NCBI GenBank assembly: GCA_030620095.1
Contig: JAUTXW010001615.1
Location: 1,510,001-1,574,000 of the forward strand
Reading direction: 5' to 3'
Length of the DNA: 64,000 nucleotides
From: Kuschelorhynchus macadamiae
Lineage: Eukaryota; Arthropoda; Insecta; Coleoptera; Curculionidae
The notes under the pieces were generated by a model. It saw only the letters and a list, made by a program, of their open reading frames with translations. It did not search any database and was not told the DNA's origin. This document shows positions 1 to 29,100 of the stretch, in pieces (within the stretch, counting starts at the first letter, position 1; each line of letters begins with the position of its first letter). The position numbers and the translations under genes are program-made.

Positions 1-1480
1 CCCCAATAAAATGTTTTTAATCGTGAAAAAAATCACCTTTTCAGGTTTTACATATCTTTACGATTTAGCGTCCCTTGAGGTCAAAAAATATGTTTTATCA
101 ATGCCGTCGGTCCGTCTGTTTGACTACTTCCCCGATTGACTTCAAATTTTGATAAAAAACTAAGGGTTAGGTGGGGATAGTCTGGTAATATCTTGGTAAA
201 AATCCAATATGACGAAACAAAATGGCGACCTAGTAAAATATTAAAAAAATTATTATTAAAAAATTACTTATCCAATTTCACTCAAATTTTGCACAAACAT
301 CAAGTGTGATATTGGAATCAACTGTGCTTTATCAATTCTGTGGTCCGTCTGCCGGTCTGTCTGTCTGTCTGTCAGTTCTTACCCGATTGACTTCAAATTT
401 TTATCAAAAATTAAAGGTCATATGGGTATGACTTGGTAATATTTTGAAAAAATCAAAAATGGCGAACCAAAATGGCGGCCTAGTCAAATGTTAAAAAAAT
501 ATTATGAATAAACTGCTTATCCAATGGGTACAATTTTAGTACGAATCCAAGATGGCGGAATAAAATGACGATATAATAGAATATTTAAAAATTCAGCCTG
601 AAAAAACTACTTAATAGATTCCTAGCGTCCGGTCCCTTGAGACCAAAAAATATGTTTTATCAATGCCGTCGGTCCGTCTGTCTATCTGACTACTTCCCCG
701 ATTGACTTCAAATTTTGATAAAAAACTAATGGTTGGGTGGGGATAGTCTGGTAATATTTTGGTGAAAATCCAATATGATGAAACAAAATGGCGGCCTAGT
801 AAAATATTAAATAAAATATTATTAAAAAACTACTTATCCAATTTCACTCAAATTTTGCTCAAACATCAAGTATGATATTGGAAACAACTGGAAAAACTGG
901 TACGATTCCAAGATGGCAGAACAAAATTCAGCCTAAAAATACGACTTAATGGATTGATTTCAAATTGTGTACCATAATGCCATACTAAATATGGTATAGG
1001 TGTCAACTAGTAAAACTATGTTACTAACTCAAAAAAGCGGAATAAAATGGCTGCTAAATAAAACGTTTGTAATCGTACAAAAATCAGCCTCTTAGGTTTT
1101 ACATATCTTCACATTTTAGCGTCTCAAGATGCCAAAAAATATGTTTTATCAATTCCGTCGGTCCGTCTATCTGTCTGTCTGTCATTTCGCGGAATAGCTT
1201 AAAAACTACTTACCAGATTGACTTCAAATTTTAGACAAAAACGAAGGGTCATATGGGGATGACCTGGTAATATTTTGGTTAAAATCCAATATAGCGGAAC
1301 AATGTTAAAAAATTAATGCTAAAAAAAGTAATTATCCATTTCACCTCACTTTTTGCACAAAAAGCATGTGTTACCTAAGAATGAACTCATAAAATTTTGA
1401 TATAAATCAAAGATAGCGAAACAAAATAGCGGTCTAATAAAATATTTAAAAAATCAGCCTGAAAATACTACTTCTTTTTG
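1..1480. repeat. Dispersed ~0.5-kb repeat family, about three tandem units
   Basis: The stretch repeats the same block near 64, 622 and 1116 (period about 0.5 kb): a GTCTGTCTG run after the word ccgtcggtccgtctg, then gattgacttcaaattttgat, then aatatggcggaacaaaatgg-like text, then cagcctgaaaaaactactta. The same family recurs at 25720-26061, 32990-33112, 42830-43080, 50690-51000 and 58070-58850. No coding capacity is visible. Some copies elsewhere begin with a short hairpin (cttccctcgtaaaagggaag). The family is not identified; a satellite-like array or the body of a non-autonomous element both fit. Confidence 0.8.
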
Positions 1481-1484
1481 AAAA

Positions 1485-1915
1485 TTCTCTTTGTTTAAAG
1501 GTATATTAATTAGCCTGTGTATCATGCTACGAAATCTTGCTAGTTTGTGTGCTAATGGGTGCATTGATTATGTTCAAATCTAAAAAGTTTATAGAATTAT
1601 TAGTTTGTATTTCGACAGTGAATTGTATATTTTTGTGTATGGTGTTTATTTCAAATTTAAAAATATACCAGTAAAACAAACCAATATATCGTCGACGTAT
1701 CTATACCAATAAAAATATTTTTGAAACCAAGGGTTTATTTTAATTTTTTCTTCCAAATAATGTATAAATATTTCAGCCAATAGTGGATTTAAACAAGCCC
1801 TTGGCTGAAAATAACTCTTCTTTAAACTGGAAGTAATTTTGGTTCATGCATACTTTTAAGGCCTCTATAATTTCTGATTGTAAAATAGGATTGGTTTTGT
1901 TTATAATAAGATAAT
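1485..1915 (-). pseudogene. Penelope-like element, 3' half of RT (fragment A2)
   Basis: Read on the minus strand from about 1910 to 1485, the sequence encodes the C-terminal part of a PLE reverse transcriptase. The motif LLAEIFIHYLEE is followed by YWYRYVDDILVCF (the YVDD catalytic motif), then IHKNIQFTVE, NFLDLNI and MIHRLINIPLNKENFQKE, all in the usual PLE order. Frameshifts and stops break it. Its N-terminal half lies at 4321-5110 on the same strand; a LINE sits between them. The lower end joins directly to the 0.5-kb repeat family. Confidence 0.8.
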
Positions 1916-1919
1916 TTCA

Positions 1920-4320
1920 ATTATCTCTAATGATGATATACTTGGAAAAAGGTTTTTTACATCAAACGACCTGGAAGCAATAACATTTAATGAGATATAT
2001 AACATTGAAAATATTGATGAAAAGATAAACTTTTTAAATAATAGTATATTGGCCTAGTATATGCACCTTTTAAGCACCTTACTAAACGCAATAAACCTCT
2101 CCAGCCATGGATCACAGAAAATATTGAACGCATGCAGAAATTAAGAGATAAAGCCTTTCAAGATTTTAAATTTAGTAAACTGCCTAGCAAATGGGATTAT
2201 TATAAACAGTTAAAGAATTTAACAAATAAATCAATTACATTAGAGAAAAAAGCTTATAGGCATACCTTTCAAAATAGTTCCATAAAAGATAAGTGGAAAG
2301 AGCTTAATAAACTGAGGCCAGTAAACACAAAGGAAATTCCGCAGGTTTTTAAAGATACAAATAAATTTAATTCATTTTTTATAAATTCAACCAAAACAAA
2401 TAACTCGGTAAATAACGATCTATTAAATTTTTACTTAAATAACACTAAAAATAATCTGATTTCCTTGTTAACTTTTAAAACTGTAACGGACAATGATATT
2501 CTTCAAATTATAATGAAAATTAAAAGTAAAGCTGCGGGCACAGATGATATTAATATAACTTTAATCTCCCTGGGCTGCCCTGATATTATTGGTTTTATAA
2601 CACACATTGTTAATGAATGTATTCTTCATGAGTATTTTCCTGATATTTGGAAAAAAGCTATTGTCACACCCCTTCCCAAAGTTAGTTCTCCGAAGGATTT
2701 AACACAATTTCGTTCAATAAGCATACTTCCAACGTTTTCAAAAATTTTAGAAAGAGTGCTGGAAACTCAAATACGCATACATGTTAATCTAAATAATATT
2801 TTACCAACGAAACAATCCATATTTCGCCCTAAACATAGTTGCGCGACGGCAATGGCGGATGTTACTGACGATATCTTTTCCGCTCGAGACAATAACGAAA
2901 TCACAGCATTAATTTTACTGGATTTTAGTAAAGCATTCGATTTTTTAAATCATAAAATATTAATTTCTATGTTACACTATATAGGGTTTTCGGTAAATGC
3001 GTCAAACATTATTAAATCATTTCTCTCCAATAGATTTCAACGTGTAAAAATTGATCAAAATTATTCAGATTTTCTTAAAGTTGATTCTGGGGTTTCTCAA
3101 GGCAGCATTTTAGGACCTCTTTTATTTAGTATCTATACATGCACTTTCCATGCACACTTTAAATACTGTCAGTACCATCTGTACGCCGACGATACCCAGC
3201 TGTATTTATCTTTTAAACCTTCTGACTATAATCAAGCCATTGTTAAAATTAACTTCGATTTAGACCAATTGCTTAAAATATCCTCTAAACACATTCTAAA
3301 TTTGAATCCGTCTAAGTCGGTTGTTCTCTTATTTGGTAATAAAAATATTCTTAATGAAATAAAACCAGATATGGCTATAAGCATAGAAAATCAACGTTTA
3401 AATGTAGTTGAAAGCGCAAAAAGTTTAGGTCTTGTTTTAGATTCACATCCTCGATTTAGTTCTCATATTTCTCACATTCTTAAAAAAACATACTGCTCTC
3501 TGAAATCATTGTTTCCGCACAGACACTACCTTGATCAATCCACTAAAAAGGAGCTCTGTGATTCATTAATATTATCACATTTTAATCATTGCGATCATAT
3601 ATATGGTCCATGTTTGGATAGTTATAACTTACGAAGAGTTCAAAAAGTGCAGAACAGCTGTATTCGATTTATCTTTGGTATTAAGAGGAGAGACAAGGTA
3701 ACCCACAAACTTAAAGAAATTTCATGGCTAAATATGTATAACCGACGTAAGCTCCATGCCCTTTGCTTTTATTATAAATTACTTAAATTTAAATCACCTC
3801 CTTATCTGTATAACAGAATCACTTTTCGCACGGACGTACATCATTTGAATTTACGCAGGAATACCTTAACGATTCCGCGCCATAAAACTGAAATATTTAA
3901 GAGATGCTTCTATAACATTGCTTTAAATATAAACTCGTTGCCTCCAGACTTATTACAAATTTCTACATCATTACAAAGTTTTAAAAGAAACATTACTACT
4001 CAGTTACTTAATTCTCAATAGCATTTAAATTACTCTCAGCCTTACTCTTCCTTCTTGTTCTTCTTTCCTTTTCTTTCTCCCTTCTTTCCTTTCGTGTCGT
4101 CATTTTTTAATATTGTAGCATTTATTGTTGTATTTTTATTAACTAGCTACTCGCCAGAATGTCTTAATATTAGTTTGTAGCCTCATTGGTAGAACAGAAT
4201 CTGGACTTCAGAAGTCTGAAATGCGTGCTTTTATTTGCCTTACCTTTGTGATTTTTAATTTTGTTTTTATATATGTATACATGTGGTAAATAATAAACGT
4301 TATTATTATTATTATTATTA
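1920..4320 (+). mobile_element. 5'-truncated LINE inserted in a PLE
   Basis: The element starts inside the linker after the endonuclease: residues such as NDDILGKRFFTSNDLEAI are readable from about 1930, with a stop and a frameshift before 2132. It then carries a long RT frame (2132-4021), a roughly 280-bp 3' UTR and an (ATT)n tail at about 4301-4320. The tail and the missing 5' end are typical of target-primed LINE insertion. On both sides the flanking DNA is the same PLE on the opposite strand. A clear target duplication was not found. A related, more decayed copy lies at 58845-60160 and also ends in a (TTA)n tail. Confidence 0.85.
2132..4021 (+). CDS. LINE reverse transcriptase (Jockey/CR1-type), 5'-truncated
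   Basis: The 629-residue frame is uninterrupted. It has the RT blocks in order: a KAAGTDDIN block near residue 134, PKVSSPKDLTQFRSISILP near 180, LILLDFSKAFDFLNHKIL (motif A) near 262, SGVSQGSILGPLLF (motif B) near 318 and LYADDTQLYLSF (catalytic motif C) near 352. A C-terminal region rich in Cys/His follows, with no RNase H domain. The endonuclease domain that should precede it is missing, so the frame is the surviving part of ORF2 rather than a complete gene. The start is simply the first ATG of the open frame; homology reads further upstream through a frameshift. The clade is inferred from motif style, not from a tree. Confidence 0.85.
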   Translation: MQKLRDKAFQDFKFSKLPSKWDYYKQLKNLTNKSITLEKKAYRHTFQNSSIKDKWKELNKLRPVNTKEIPQVFKDTNKFNSFFINSTKTNNSVNNDLLNFYLNNTKNNLISLLTFKTVTDNDILQIIMKIKSKAAGTDDINITLISLGCPDIIGFITHIVNECILHEYFPDIWKKAIVTPLPKVSSPKDLTQFRSISILPTFSKILERVLETQIRIHVNLNNILPTKQSIFRPKHSCATAMADVTDDIFSARDNNEITALILLDFSKAFDFLNHKILISMLHYIGFSVNASNIIKSFLSNRFQRVKIDQNYSDFLKVDSGVSQGSILGPLLFSIYTCTFHAHFKYCQYHLYADDTQLYLSFKPSDYNQAIVKINFDLDQLLKISSKHILNLNPSKSVVLLFGNKNILNEIKPDMAISIENQRLNVVESAKSLGLVLDSHPRFSSHISHILKKTYCSLKSLFPHRHYLDQSTKKELCDSLILSHFNHCDHIYGPCLDSYNLRRVQKVQNSCIRFIFGIKRRDKVTHKLKEISWLNMYNRRKLHALCFYYKLLKFKSPPYLYNRITFRTDVHHLNLRRNTLTIPRHKTEIFKRCFYNIALNINSLPPDLLQISTSLQSFKRNITTQLLNSQ

Positions 4321-5110
4321 TATAAAAATTGAATTATTTGGCAATTTAATATTTTTTATTTCATTAATTAAATCAACAGAATAGGTCGATACAAAATTGG
4401 TTTTTTTCTATAAGAATGTCTATCCTTTTTTAGAAAGTTTAAAGGTAGGAGCAGTCACAAATGAGACTACCGGTCTTATAGGTGAGTTTTCCTTGTGGAG
4501 TTTAATGAAAGAATAAAGTTTGGGTGGCTGCGGATTCATGACTTTAAGAAAAAAGTTTTTCTAAGGAAATACTCTTACAATTTTCCATTATTCCTAAAAC
4601 TTGTTTCTCAAATTTGTAAATTGGGTGGTTTTGTAAGTTTGTTATATTTTGTTGGGTCAAAAAATGCGATTATAGACTTTCCTGCTCTTGTAAAAATCTC
4701 TGTGGTTTTTTGTCGAATGCTTTTAATGACCGCCTTTTTATGTATATTTGTTTTTGTGATGTTTATATACAATTAACGTTTAGCCAATAAATGTTTGGTT
4801 TCGATTTTGTTTTCAGTTGTTTCCATGGCTAGCTCTGTTTCTACTCCCAAGTATTTAAATTGTAATTGATATCTTTTTCCAAGACATCTTTTTCTTTTCT
4901 TTTGAATTCTACGTCACTTAAATGTATGAACCGATCATAAAAAACATGATCCGAATAGAGCTTACTATAATTATTAAATTTTAGGTTTCTTGGAAATTAA
5001 TTTAACATTTTTGATTGTTGCTTAAGATATTTACTATGGGTTAATTCTTTAACTTTACATCTTGTATAAAAATCAATTAAATCAAACTATAATCTATGTA
5101 ACTTAAAGGT
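4321..5110 (-). pseudogene. Penelope-like element, N-terminal half (fragment A1)
   Basis: On the minus strand (5110 to 4321) PLE N-terminal coding sequence is readable with interruptions: LYSDHVFYDRFIHLSDVEFK, then KEKDVLEKDINYNL, then HKENSPIRPVVSFV (the first RT block), then DLINEIKNIKLPNNSIFI, where the frame stops at the LINE tail. The expected next residues (the SFDVVSLYTN-type block) are missing, and the protein resumes on the far side of the LINE near 1910. It is therefore the 5' half of the same PLE as 1485-1915. A small open frame on the plus strand at 4495-4776 is only the antisense of this. Confidence 0.8.
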
Positions 5111-5119
5111 TAGTTCTAA

Positions 5120-5134
5120 ATGGACTACGTTAAG
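5120..5134 (+). other. Possible first coding exon of gene 1 (weak)
   Basis: The five codons MDYVK end at a donor-like AAG|GTAATG in phase 0, which matches the phase of the exon at 5321. Joined, they would give a start Met directly before a hydrophobic stretch. Against this, the sequence lies within about 10 bp of PLE DNA, the donor is not strong, and Asp at position 2 is unusual for a signal peptide. The true first exon may lie outside the window. Confidence 0.25.
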
Positions 5135-5320
5135 GTAATGATTAACAATGTCCCTCTTATTGTATTGGTGTTTCCTATGTTCGATCTAATCAATCAATAT
5201 TGTACTTGGTCCCTTAGAATAAAAAAAATTACTATTTCTTGCAGGGTTTCACTAATATATTTTTTTTACCTAAGAAAATTGATTATTTCATATTTATACA
5301 TTTGACATTTTTTTTTGCAG

Positions 5321-22099
<16,779 letters not shown>

Positions 22100-23060
22100 C
22101 GCATAGTCTCGGAATGGTACTAGCGAGTTTGGTACCAGGTTGTCTAGCCACGTACCTTTGTAAATAGTATTTTTTAAGAAAAACTCAAGAACGAACTGGA
22201 TGTCAAATCTCATCACTTAAAAAAATAGTATTACATGAACTCCTTTCTTTTTTCCTTTCGTTTTAAAGCTACGCGGTCTTATTGTATAAAATATTTTTAT
22301 TTGCATTTGGAAGTCATTTTAAAGTTTTTTCTTTATTTTTGTCCTCTTTCAACTTAGCGTATCCTAATTATGTGGTACCTGTTTTAAAATTTACCTTTCT
22401 TCATGCGAATTCTAACTTCACTAGTTCTTTGCATCTTAAATGTTCTTCTATTTTTTATTTTAATAAGTTTAGAAGTTAGCATGTTTTTCTAAATGTGAGT
22501 TACCTACTTATGGTAATTTTCCAACACCTTCATCAAATACGATTTTTTTTTGTTTCTGATTAAACTTACCTGAATATTTTATTGTTTATTTACCGTTAAT
22601 TTTTTTCCTAAGCCGTATAACTCGGTTTCGATATTAAGTTAATGATGGGTTGTGGAATCCAATTCGTTCCTGAGTAAATTGTTATAAATAGTAAAATAGA
22701 CTGACTTTGTTATGTACGTATTATTACCGTATTATTTTTTAAGAGTGTATATTACTAAACTATGAAATGAGAGAAACATAAATATGCTAGAATGCAACTC
22801 GATTTTATTTAATAATAAATAATACACAATGTTGTAACATCTAATTATTTATTAACTAGGGTGCTCGACATCGAAATTAAAATATAATTTAAAACAGCTG
22901 ATGTTTCTCGTAGGGTAAACTACGTATCAATATTGTTTTTTTTTGTTCGAATGTATATAAACTAGTCCTCAATTTTCTTGTAAAATTAGTTGTTTTTAGT
23001 TGTAAGTGTTTTGTTTTATTTCGTTGTATATTTGTAAATAAATTATTTGAATTATAATAT
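22100..23060 (+). other. Gene 1 3' UTR region with poly(A) signals
   Basis: No further coding sequence is seen. AATAAA signals occur, the clearest at 23037-23042 followed by an AT-rich stretch; an earlier AATAAA near 22814 is an alternative. The transposon-derived sequence starts at about 23164, so the 3' UTR most likely ends by 23060. Confidence 0.5.
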
Positions 23061-23163
23061 AATGAATATAACGTGTTTTTTTTCTTTCTTTTTCAAACAA
23101 AAATGTTTTAAGTACATAATTCAATATAAATAAGTAAACTTTTTAAATAATTCTTATAATTGA

Positions 23164-23720
23164 TCAGGGGCGTGCGGTGAAATTTTATGAAAGGAAAGCA
23201 ATTTTTAGAAACTTACCTACTTGTAATGTAATTCGATTCTTCGATAATTTTTTGCAAATTCGTCAATGGCGTCACCATAAAAACGTCGATGCTCCGACAT
23301 ATTTTGAAGAAGTTTATTTTCAGTGGACAACAACGATGTATGCGAAAGTCTCTCCTTCCCCGTTGAATTTCTCACGAAATTTTTTATACGTTAAGTGTTG
23401 AAAAATTGCGTTCTACTGATGAACTTGTGGCAGGTATTGCCAATACTAATTCATACAATTTCGACACTTCGGTGTAGGCATCTTCCAGCTCCTTGTCTTT
23501 TAAAAATTGCATTAGTTCCTTAGCGTTATTTTTTGCGGTAATGTCATCAGTTTCGTAAATCACTTTTAGTTCAGATCGCAGTAACACTCGGTCGAAGGAC
23601 TGGCCATAATTAAGAAGAAGAGATTTAAACGCATCTTCTGGAAAAGCTTTTTCTTTACATGCATCAAAATTGCAGAGCTCGAGGAATTTAAAATCATTTA
23701 AAATGTTAAATCTATAGTTT
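23164..23720 (-). pseudogene. hAT transposase C-terminal fragment
   Basis: The minus strand reads EKAFPEDAFKSLLLNYG, LLRSELKVIYETDDI, then ELVLAIPATSSSVERNFSTL, the hallmark of the hAT C-terminal dimerisation domain. After a frameshift it reads KERLSHTSLLSTENKLL and RRFYGDAIDEFAK to a stop. At 23165 the plus strand begins caggggcgtgcggtg, which resembles a hAT terminal repeat. The N-terminal part is missing. Confidence 0.75.
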
Positions 23721-23739
23721 ATTTATTGACAATTTTTGA

Positions 23740-24290
23740 TTACTAGCTGTCTGGAATTTAAGAAATGCTACAATTTTAAAGATTCAATCCTAAGTAAGCT
23801 TTCTGTGTTAAATATAGAAAATATAAGGAAAAGCAATGAAACAACACTGTTGACATTAATGATATCTCTTCTCCAATTATGTGACCTTTAAAACACGATT
23901 CAAACTACGGAAATTGATGAATTTTTTTATAAATTAGGCTAAAGAAAAGATTATAATGACGAACTGGTCTTCTCAGAATTGTCTAATTTTGTTTTAAATG
24001 TTCTCTCATAACCTCATTCAAGTGCCAGCTGTGAAAGACAATTTTCCAAAGTAAATTTAATAAAAACAAAATCAAGACACCGACTGATGACGGACACGCT
24101 AAACGGATATCTTCTCAATGTGCCCAGCTGGAAAAAGTTTGTTTTGATTTTAAACCTACCGATAAAATTGTACGAAGCATGACGTCTGCCAATCTCTATC
24201 CAAAGAAACAAGATACGACCGCGGTAGAGCAGAATAGAGGTGAATTGGAAGTTGAAGATATATTTTTTGAACATATAAATATGTTGTAAA
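23740..24290 (+). pseudogene. hAT transposase C-terminal fragment, other family
   Basis: Plus-strand text with stops: ENIRKSNETTLLTLMISLLQ, then a stretch reading PHSSASCERQFSKVNLIKTK and RLMTDTLNGYLL. This is the second kind of hAT dimerisation motif (PHSSA..ER.FS.VN..KTK). It is degraded and lacks the catalytic part. Confidence 0.65.
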
Positions 24291-24539
24291 CTTAAATGCT
24301 AGCTTAAATATTACATATTTGTTTGTGTCTTAAACTTGTTTTATTTAAATTCATTAATGAAAAGTTTTTATTTTTACTCTTTTAAAAAAATATATTTTTT
24401 GCTAATAAAATGAATTCAAATAGCTTTTGAGAGTATATATTTTTTTACCTCCATTTTTGTTCCAAGATCGATTGAACATACGATAATGTACGATAATTTT
24501 TAACGGTTGCGTCGATAATTCCCTGAGTTTGACATCTAG

Positions 24540-25657
24540 CAACACTGGCTCTCGGTGAATTGCAGGCGCACTACACTACACCCACATGTCGTTTAGTTTA
24601 CGGTGGTTGTTTACTTTTATTTTCGCGGATTTCGCTGCAACCGTTGAGTTCCTTTGCAGTTAACTTGACTGTTTTGTGTTATATTTATTTATGGTGTTGT
24701 TACAACTTCAAATTCGAAGTTAGTAAATGTGATTGTTCAAGACTGGAATAAATTTAAATACGTCTTTGAATTTATTACAAACTGTGACAAATCTGATGAA
24801 AAATCAATCCGCCTTGCGAAAGGATTTTTAGGTGAGATAAACGATTTTGAATTCAGATTTCTGGTATTAGTGTTTAATGACATTTTCTCCATCACGGACA
24901 TACTATTTGACGTGCTTCAAAAAAAATCGCTTGACATTCATTTTTGCATATCCAATATAAAACGCTGTCGTGAGGCGCTCTATAAAAAAAGAAATGAACA
25001 TTTTTTTAATACCATGTTTGATAAAGCAAATTGTATTACAGAAATAAATCATTTCAAACGGGAGCTTGCTAAGCTTTCACCTGAAGAAATTAGGGCTAAG
25101 TATAGAACCCTTTTTTATGAAATATTGGACCTTATTTTAGTGGAAACGACACTAAGGTTTCAAGACTGTGAAAAACTTGTATTTTCATGTTTGGCAGGTT
25201 CTGCTAAATTTTCCGAATACAGTTTAAATTTTCCGACTGGCCCGTTTGAATATTTGTTACAGTTATATTGGGAAATATTTTCAAAAAGTCAACGACTTAA
25301 AAATGAACTTGGTCTTATTTTTGCCAATGAGACTAACCGGAATATATCGCTGCAAGAGCAAGTGAATAAAATTAATAAAAATAAATATATTTTTACCAAA
25401 GCATATAAATTGTTTTCCCTTATTTTGACAATACCGTCGATAAGTGCTTCAGTGGAAAGAAGTTTTTCTTGCTTCAAATGTGTAAAAACTTATTTAAGAA
25501 ATACAGTATGTCAAGAAAGATTTCTCTTGGCAATATTTCAGTTCAAAAGGAATTTCTGGAGGAGATTAAGGCAACTCATCCATTTTATGAGGATGTTATA
25601 AATAAATTTGCTGCTATGAAGGATAGGAGAACTGATTTAGTATACAAAATTTAGGTA
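24540..25657 (+). pseudogene. hAT transposase-like gene, C-terminal half
   Basis: A frame from about 24729 runs 290 residues without recognisable start context: KSIRLAKGFLGEINDFEFRF, NDIFSITDILFDVLQKKSLD, KLSPEEIRAKYRTLFYEI, then AYKLFSLILTIPSISASVER and SFSCFKCVKTYLRN. A frameshift near 25490 moves the true C terminus to another frame (GNISVQKEFLEEIKATHPFY, stop at 25654). This layout resembles ZMYM1-like hAT proteins. The N-terminal zinc finger and the terminal repeats are not visible. Confidence 0.75.
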
Positions 25658-25719
25658 AGTTGTAAAAAAATATTCTATCGCCTCTACATATAAAAAAATT
25701 TTGGAAAAAAAATTATTGC

Positions 25720-26061
25720 GATATTTTCTGAAAGCCTGAAAAAACTACTTAATAGATTGATTTCAAATTGTGTGCCGCAACTAATTGTGGTATAGGGCTC
25801 AACTAGTAAAACTCTGATTCTAATTCAATTATAATCGTGAAGAAGGATTTATATATCTTCACGATTTAGCATTCCTAAACGACAAAAAACATGCTTTATC
25901 AATTCCGTTGGTCCGTCTGTCTGTCTCTCTGTCAGTTCGCGGCATAGCTTAACTACTACTTACCCGATTGACTTCAAGTTGTAACCAAAAACTAAGGCTC
26001 ATATGGGGATGGCCTGGTAATATTTTAGTAAAAATCCAATATGGCAGAACAATGTTAAAAA
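25720..26061. repeat. 0.5-kb repeat family, partial unit
   Basis: Carries cctgaaaaaactacttaata, the ccgttggtccgtctgtctgt run, gattgacttcaagttg and catatggggatggcctgg, as in 1-1480. It ends at the left target duplication of the I-type LINE. Confidence 0.85.
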
Positions 26062-26074
26062 AATTTTGTTAGAG
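26062..26074. repeat. Target-site duplication, left copy
   Basis: aattttgttagag matches 31360-31372 exactly and brackets the I-type LINE. Confidence 0.85.
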
Positions 26075-26172
26075 AGAGAGAGAGAGATATTAATTATAGA
26101 CACATCAACCCAGTGGATTTTTTAGTGTCTGAGTATTTGTTTCTCATTTTTTTTTTTTTTTTAAATTTGGAG

Positions 26173-29100
26173 TTATATGTGATTGATTAAAGTCGATTCT
26201 TTCAAAAAAGAAATTATTTTATCTGTATTTTGATAGGAAAGTTTGTTGTTCAGGGAGCCTTTGATGTCAAAACGGGATAGGAGGCTGGTATATTTGTTGC
26301 AGTTTGAAAAAATATGTTTGACTGATAGAGCAGTGTTACATTCTAAACATGTAGGTGGGTTTGCTTTTTCCATCAGATATTTATGGGTTAGATTAGTATG
26401 TCCGATGCGGAGTCTTGCCATTATTATAGATGCTATTCTGGAACTAGGATGTGTTTGATTCTTCTCATAATAATCTGTTTTGATTTCGTGTAGTTTATTG
26501 TCTTGTGGCAGTAGATCCCATTCTAATTGAATGAGGCTGTTTACTAGTTGTGTAGATGTTCTTTGAAGATCCTTGCTCCAAAAAATGTTGTCGATAGCGA
26601 TGGTGTTTGGAGTTTCTGATTTAGCCAGTTGGTCCACTCTTTCATTGCAAGCTATACCCTTGTGACTTGGTAGCCATAAGAAGGTTACTTCTTTTCCCTT
26701 AATGTAAATTTTTTCCAGTTTATTATGGATGTCTTGAACTAGTGGGTGGTTATTTGAGTAGGCTTTTAGGCTTTCAAGGGCGCTAAGGGAATCGGTTGCA
26801 ATTATCCATTTATTGAGGGATTGGGAGAGTATATACTCCGCTGCTTTTAAGATGGCGAAGAGCTCGGCAGACATAATGCCGGTGCTTTTATGAAGAGTGT
26901 AAGATGCTGCGTGAGTGGACTGACAGTATGCGGCTCCTACTCTTGTGCTCGATTTTGATCCATCCGTTGCGATGATATTATGATTAGGGTATTTAGAGGA
27001 AGTAATATCTAAGAAAATTCTATTGGTAAATGTATTACTGTATTGGTTTTTTTTGTATTCAGTCATGGTGTAGTCAATGATGATGGGGGGAATGTTCCAG
27101 GGAGGGAAGAGGTAGTTGTCAACTTTGTATGTTGCGGGATATGTTGTTTGTAATCTTTGGGTAATTTGGAAATATCTGTAATTGGCACCTTTTGTATGTC
27201 TGTTTGTTGTTTGAGTTTGGTTTGCATATGATTGCGAGAAAAATGATTTGTGATGTTGAGTGAAGGGACGAAATCTAAGGCTGTCAGCATATTTCATTAA
27301 AAGCAGTTCTCTGCGCCAGTGTAGAGATGGGCATTCGGATTCGCAGTATAAGCTTGTTGCTGGGCTAGATTTAAAGGCACCAAGGACCATTCTTAAGCCT
27401 GAGTTGTGAATGGAGTCGAGTTTTTTAAGTTGGTATGGGGATGCTGATCCGTAGGCCTGACATCCATAATCAATTTTGGATAAGATGACTGCTTTATGTA
27501 TTTTAAGAAGGGTGGTTCTGTGTGCTCCCCATTTTAGTCCAGATAGTAGTTTTAGAATTCTGAGGTCGGATGAACATTTTGATTTTAAGTATTCTATGTG
27601 TGTTCTCCAGTTTAGGGTTGAGTCAAAGTATAATCCCAGAAATTTGTGAGACGTTGGATTGGGAATAGAAATAGAGTTAATAGAGAGGGTTGAGATTTTG
27701 GGACAATTTCTTTTTTTGCAAAAGTGGACACAAGCTGATTTGTTTGGAGAAAACGTAATACCGTTGGAGTTTGCCCAAGGAGAAAGTGCATCTAGGCATT
27801 TTTGGATATATGATTCGCTAAGTTTGTGATCTGCTGCTATGTGGTGAATTAAGATATCGTCTGCGAAGAGTTTTACTGATAGTTGAAGGGGAATAATATT
27901 GTCAATGGAGTTTATAGCAATTATAAATAGTGTTGGACTTATTACTGAGCCTTGTGGTACTCCGTTAGGTTGAGGATAGTCAGATGAAAAATAGTTGTTA
28001 ATTTTGACTTTAAAGTATCTGTCTGATAGAAATGCAGAGATAAAGTTAAGCATATTTCCAGTGATGTCCCAATTCAGGAGGTTGTTGATTATGGAAGTTC
28101 TTTTAACTGAGTCGAAGGCCTTGTTTAAATCAAGGAAGATAGCTGTAGTATGATGATTTTTTGAAAATCCGTTTTGGATGGCCATTTCTAGTCCTAGTAG
28201 ATGATCTATAGCTGATCTATTTTTTAAGAAGCCAATTTGTTCCTTCATTATGAGGTGATGTTTTTCAAGTATCCATACGAGGCGGTTATTTATCATTCTT
28301 TCGTATATTTTACATAGGTGGCTGGTGAGGGCTATGGGTCTATAGCTATCTATTGAGTGTTTAGGTTTGGAAGGTTTATGTATAGGGATGAGTATTGATT
28401 GCTTCCAGGGATCAGGTAGCTTACCTTTTTCCCACAGGTTGTTATAAATATCAAGTAGATAGTATATACTTTCCTGGGGCATGTTTTTTATGAAGGGGAT
28501 TCGGATTTCATCTATTCCAGGTGAACTATCTCGACAAGAATTTATAGCATTGTTAAGTTCACTAACGGTGAATGGAAGATTGTATGATTTGGTATTTTGG
28601 TGAGGGGTAGCGTTGGGGATGTGTCTGATTAAGCAGTCGGTATGAGTATTGAAGGATGAGTGGAAGTATTCCGCAAATTTTCTTGTTAGTGTATTTGGGT
28701 TTTCTATATAGCAGTTATTGTCCATGATGCCTGATAAATATTTGATCGGCTGTCCCCTGAGTCTGTTGACTTTATTCCATATTTCTGAACTTGAGGTATG
28801 AGGACCGAGAGAGTTAGTATATGCATTCCAAGAGCTTTTCTTGGATTCCCTAATGACTTTTCTTGCCATTGCCTTGAACCTTTTATATTCGATTAATTTG
28901 ACTTGAGTAGGGTGGTTTTTGAATTTATTTAAAGCTTTTTTTCTGTTTTTAATGGCTTCCTTACAATTGTCGTTCCACCAGGGAATAGGGGGTTTGTTAA
29001 TTCTAAATTCAATGAGGGGTATACTCTTGGACGCCGCCTCATGTATTGCAGCTGTAAGGTTAGATACGTTGGTTTCGATGTTTGAGGATGGTTTGGGTAT

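Noticed and set aside
4495..4776. 93-codon hydrophobic open frame on the plus strand
   Set aside because: The minus strand encodes recognisable PLE RT here, so this is its antisense.
24014..24274. Minus-strand open frame of 86 codons
   Set aside because: The plus strand carries the hAT dimerisation motif at this place.
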